A DNA stretch of 64,000 nucleotides, taken from assembly GCF_001981525.1 (NCBI RefSeq), contig NZ_MPSB01000008.1, forward strand, positions 62,001 to 126,000, read 5' to 3'. How positions within the stretch are numbered: the stretch's first letter is position 1; each line of letters starts with the position of its first letter. Positions 62,026 through 64,000 of the stretch are shown one piece after another. The notes below the pieces were generated by a model. It did not search any database and was not told the DNA's origin. It saw nothing but the letters and a program-made list of their open reading frames with translations. Source of the DNA: Sphingomonas jeddahensis (GTDB taxonomy: Bacteria; Pseudomonadota; Alphaproteobacteria; Sphingomonadales; Sphingomonadaceae). Position numbers and translations under genes: made by a program.

Positions 62026-62736
62026 ATGCCCAGCATCCAAGGATTGGCGCGCCGGACGTATAACGGGTTCAACAAGGGGCTGGCGCGCGTCGTCATCCCG
62101 CGCCTTCTGGCAGAGCCGGGCAAGAGCCTCGCGCTGCGCGCCCTGGGCGAAGGCGCCGGCGCCTGGACCGTCCCTGCGTCGCTGATCACGCCGGATTGGA
62201 TCTGCTATTGCGTCGGCGTCGGGCTGGACGCGACGTTCGATATGGACCTGGCCGAACAATGCGGCGCTCAGGTCATCAGCTTCGATCCAACGCCTCGCGC
62301 CGTCGCCTATATGGAAGGGCTGGCGCACCGGCGCCCCAACCACCGGTTCGAACCGGTGGCGGTGTGGAACAGCAACACCACCCTGCAATTCTACGCGCCG
62401 ATGAACAACAACCACGTCAATCTTTCCACACGCGACATTCACGCCACCGGAAAGTACGTGCTGGTTCCCGCCGAAACCCTGCCCTCGATCATGGCCCGCC
62501 TCGGGCATGACCGGATCGATCTGCTCAAGATCGATATCGAGGGATCATGGGACATCGTGATCGCCGATCTCGCGGAACGGCGGATCGCGCCCAAGGTGCT
62601 TTGCGTCGAGTTCGACACCCCCACCTCCCCGGCCAAGGTGCGCCGCGCGGTCCGCTCGCTCGCCGGCCTCGGCCTCAGGCCGATCTACCAGCAACGCGAC
62701 AACGTCCTGTTCGTGCGCGACGATCTGCTTCGGTAA
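62026..62736 (+). CDS. FkbM family methyltransferase
   Basis: 236 residues. SAM-dependent methyltransferase: YCVGVGLDATFDMDLAEQCGAQVISFDPTPRAVAYME contains motif I and the acidic ribose-binding residue (family match), and LLKIDIEGSWDIVIADL is the FkbM signature. FkbM proteins methylate sugar hydroxyls in polysaccharides or antibiotics; the acceptor is unknown. The gap between 61829 and 62025 upstream holds only the operator. Monocistronic. Confidence 0.85.
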   Translation: MPSIQGLARRTYNGFNKGLARVVIPRLLAEPGKSLALRALGEGAGAWTVPASLITPDWICYCVGVGLDATFDMDLAEQCGAQVISFDPTPRAVAYMEGLAHRRPNHRFEPVAVWNSNTTLQFYAPMNNNHVNLSTRDIHATGKYVLVPAETLPSIMARLGHDRIDLLKIDIEGSWDIVIADLAERRIAPKVLCVEFDTPTSPAKVRRAVRSLAGLGLRPIYQQRDNVLFVRDDLLR

Positions 62737-62751
62737 TCGGCCCGCTCGCAC

Positions 62752-62778
62752 AAAAAAAGGGGCCGCCGAAGCGACCCC
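62752..62778 (-). terminator. Rho-independent terminator of the TonB-dependent receptor gene
   Basis: On the minus strand GGGGTCGC-TTCG-GCGGCCCC (eight pairs, one G-T wobble) with a stable TTCG loop, followed by TTTTTTT. It lies 28 bases past the receptor's stop codon. Confidence 0.85.
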
Positions 62779-62805
62779 CCTCTCTCATTCCATCGATCGA
62801 TGCGA

Positions 62806-64000
62806 TCAGTACTTCACGTTGACGCCGGCGTAGAAATACCGGCCGGTCACCGGGAAGATCGAGCTGACGTTCGCGTCGCCCGAACCGGTGCCGGTCAGGC
62901 CATATGGCGGCAGCTGATCACCGATATTGTCCACACCGAAGTACAGGCGGAACTGGTCGTTCGCGCGGATGCCGAACTGGACATCGTGGATGAACACGTC
63001 GGGGTAGTAGAGGAACGGGTTGCGATCCGCGTTCGTCGGCGGACGGTCCTGCTCGGTGTGCTGGACGTTCCACGCGTCGATCGACTGCTTGCCGATATAC
63101 TGGCTGGTCAGCGCGATATCGAACGGCCCCGCCTGCAGGTTAGCCGACAGCAGGCCGCGCCACTCGGGATCGCCCAGCGTGCTCTTGAAGCGGGTGTAGC
63201 GATCCGGATCGTTCAGGAAGGTGAAACGATTGCGCGTCGCCAGCCAGCTCGCCACCGCGCGCAGGTTCAGCTTGATGTCGGGCGTGAACTCATGCGTGTA
63301 GGCGGCGGCCGCATCGATGCCGCTCGTCTTCAGGCTCGCATAGTTGAACGGGCTGTTGGTGAAGCCGTTGCCGACGATCCCGACGTTGAAATCGGGGAAA
63401 CCGGCAAAGCGGCGGCCCTGCTGGCCCGCAAAGGTATAGTCCGCGATGCCATCGGCCGAGCGACGACGATTGACCAGCGGACAGAACTGGTTGTTCAGCC
63501 CGACCGGATCGTCATAGCAACGGTTGACCAGCTGCTGCGGCGAAATCACGTCGATCGCATTGTTGATGCGGATGTTGTAATAATCGACCGTCAGCGAGAA
63601 GCCGGGCAGGAAGCGCGGCTGCAGCACCGCACCGACCGTGAAGCTGTAGCTGGTTTCCGGCTCCAGCAGCGAATTGCCGCCATTGGTGCCCAGGATGCCC
63701 GAGGTCGGCGCATTGGTCCACGGGCGCACCGTGCCATCCGGCAGGGTGATCGTGGTCGGCACGCCGGCCGCAGCGCAATTGCGAGCGCGGTTCGGATCCT
63801 GGTTGATCACGTCCTGGCTGCACGGATCGATGAAGTTGTTGGCGAACGTCTGGCTGGTGCCACCGTACAGGTCGTCCAGGTTCGGTGCGCGCACCGACTT
63901 GCCGTAGTTCACGCGGAAACGAATGTCTGGGATCGGCGCAAAGACGCCGCCCGCGTTCCACGTGTACACGGGATCGCTGAGGAAGTTGTACTTCGACACG
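62806..64000 (-). CDS. TonB-dependent receptor, C-terminal part (5' end beyond window)
   Basis: At least 397 residues of an outer-membrane beta-barrel, open to the right edge. Typical features: alternating aromatic strands (RFRVNYGKSVRAPNLDDLYGG, LTVDYYNIRINNAIDVISPQQLVNRCYD), and the end RYFYAGVNVKY with the terminal aromatic residue for barrel assembly. Substrate could be a siderophore, vitamin or oligosaccharide; the plug domain is not visible. Confidence 0.9.
   Translation of the reverse strand, partial: VSKYNFLSDPVYTWNAGGVFAPIPDIRFRVNYGKSVRAPNLDDLYGGTSQTFANNFIDPCSQDVINQDPNRARNCAAAGVPTTITLPDGTVRPWTNAPTSGILGTNGGNSLLEPETSYSFTVGAVLQPRFLPGFSLTVDYYNIRINNAIDVISPQQLVNRCYDDPVGLNNQFCPLVNRRRSADGIADYTFAGQQGRRFAGFPDFNVGIVGNGFTNSPFNYASLKTSGIDAAAAYTHEFTPDIKLNLRAVASWLATRNRFTFLNDPDRYTRFKSTLGDPEWRGLLSANLQAGPFDIALTSQYIGKQSIDAWNVQHTEQDRPPTNADRNPFLYYPDVFIHDVQFGIRANDQFRLYFGVDNIGDQLPPYGLTGTGSGDANVSSIFPVTGRYFYAGVNVKY

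Overview
The window is a 64 kb piece of a GC-rich alphaproteobacterial chromosome, most likely from a sphingomonad (Sphingomonas or a close relative). The support is gene content and protein style: a CarD/FdxA/S4-protein/SUV3-like helicase neighbourhood, a DUF1192 protein, a DUF3035-lspA-ileS cluster, a ParD-like/methionine aminopeptidase pair, a PEP-CTERM-type PrsK/PrsR locus and a TonB-dependent receptor. No rRNA, tRNA, insertion sequence, integrase, prophage gene or CRISPR array was seen, so this looks like core chromosome. About 16 short palindromic intergenic repeats are scattered through it.

Layout. 0-8.4 kb: a queuosine-precursor transporter cut by the left edge, a nucleoside transporter, a lower-GC CPBP membrane protease, two oxidoreductases, DUF1192 and clpA. 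8.4-17 kb: a cluster of palindromic repeats, an Atm1-type ABC exporter, GNAT, recQ, a DUF442 protein, an ATP-dependent DNA ligase and a membrane-anchored phosphoesterase. 17-22 kb: parD-like/map, dps-DUF1328, a GDT1-like transporter, rpmG, two GIN-domain (DUF2807) envelope proteins and carD. 22-31 kb: fdxA, an S4 protein, the SUV3-like helicase, an M23 peptidase, a MATE pump and groES-groEL behind a CIRCE operator. 31-44 kb: Uma2 nuclease, EamA transporter, ABC-F ATPase, DUF815 ATPase, then a four-gene overlapping operon (PEP-CTERM-type sugar transferase, PrsK kinase, PrsR sigma-54 regulator, TPR protein) facing manC. 44-52 kb: a YtrA-type GntR regulator, hom, a candidate small RNA, a PspC protein, an OPT transporter, and a GT4 glycosyltransferase/GH130 mannoside phosphorylase pair. 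52-64 kb: queF, a sulfurtransferase-metC-mscS operon, DUF3035-lspA-ileS, ribF, folA with a small upstream ORF, an FkbM methyltransferase, and the C-terminal part of a TonB-dependent receptor cut by the right edge.

Connections worth attention. (1) The polysaccharide locus (sugar transferase, PrsK/PrsR, TPR protein, manC) looks like the control half of a PEP-CTERM/exopolysaccharide system whose exosortase is not in the window. (2) The GntR regulator's start region and the promoter of the GIN-domain genes 23 kb away carry related 22-bp operator-like sites. (3) ileS carries a 96-bp palindromic element inserted in frame, adding about 32 residues. (4) GT4 plus GH130 beside a GDP-mannose gene suggests a mannose-glycan cycle, possibly under general stress control. 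(5) A perfect palindrome sits between promoter-like hexamers upstream of a 40-codon ORF that overlaps folA. (6) A structured segment with a strong terminator at 45.9-46.0 kb is probably an unannotated small RNA.
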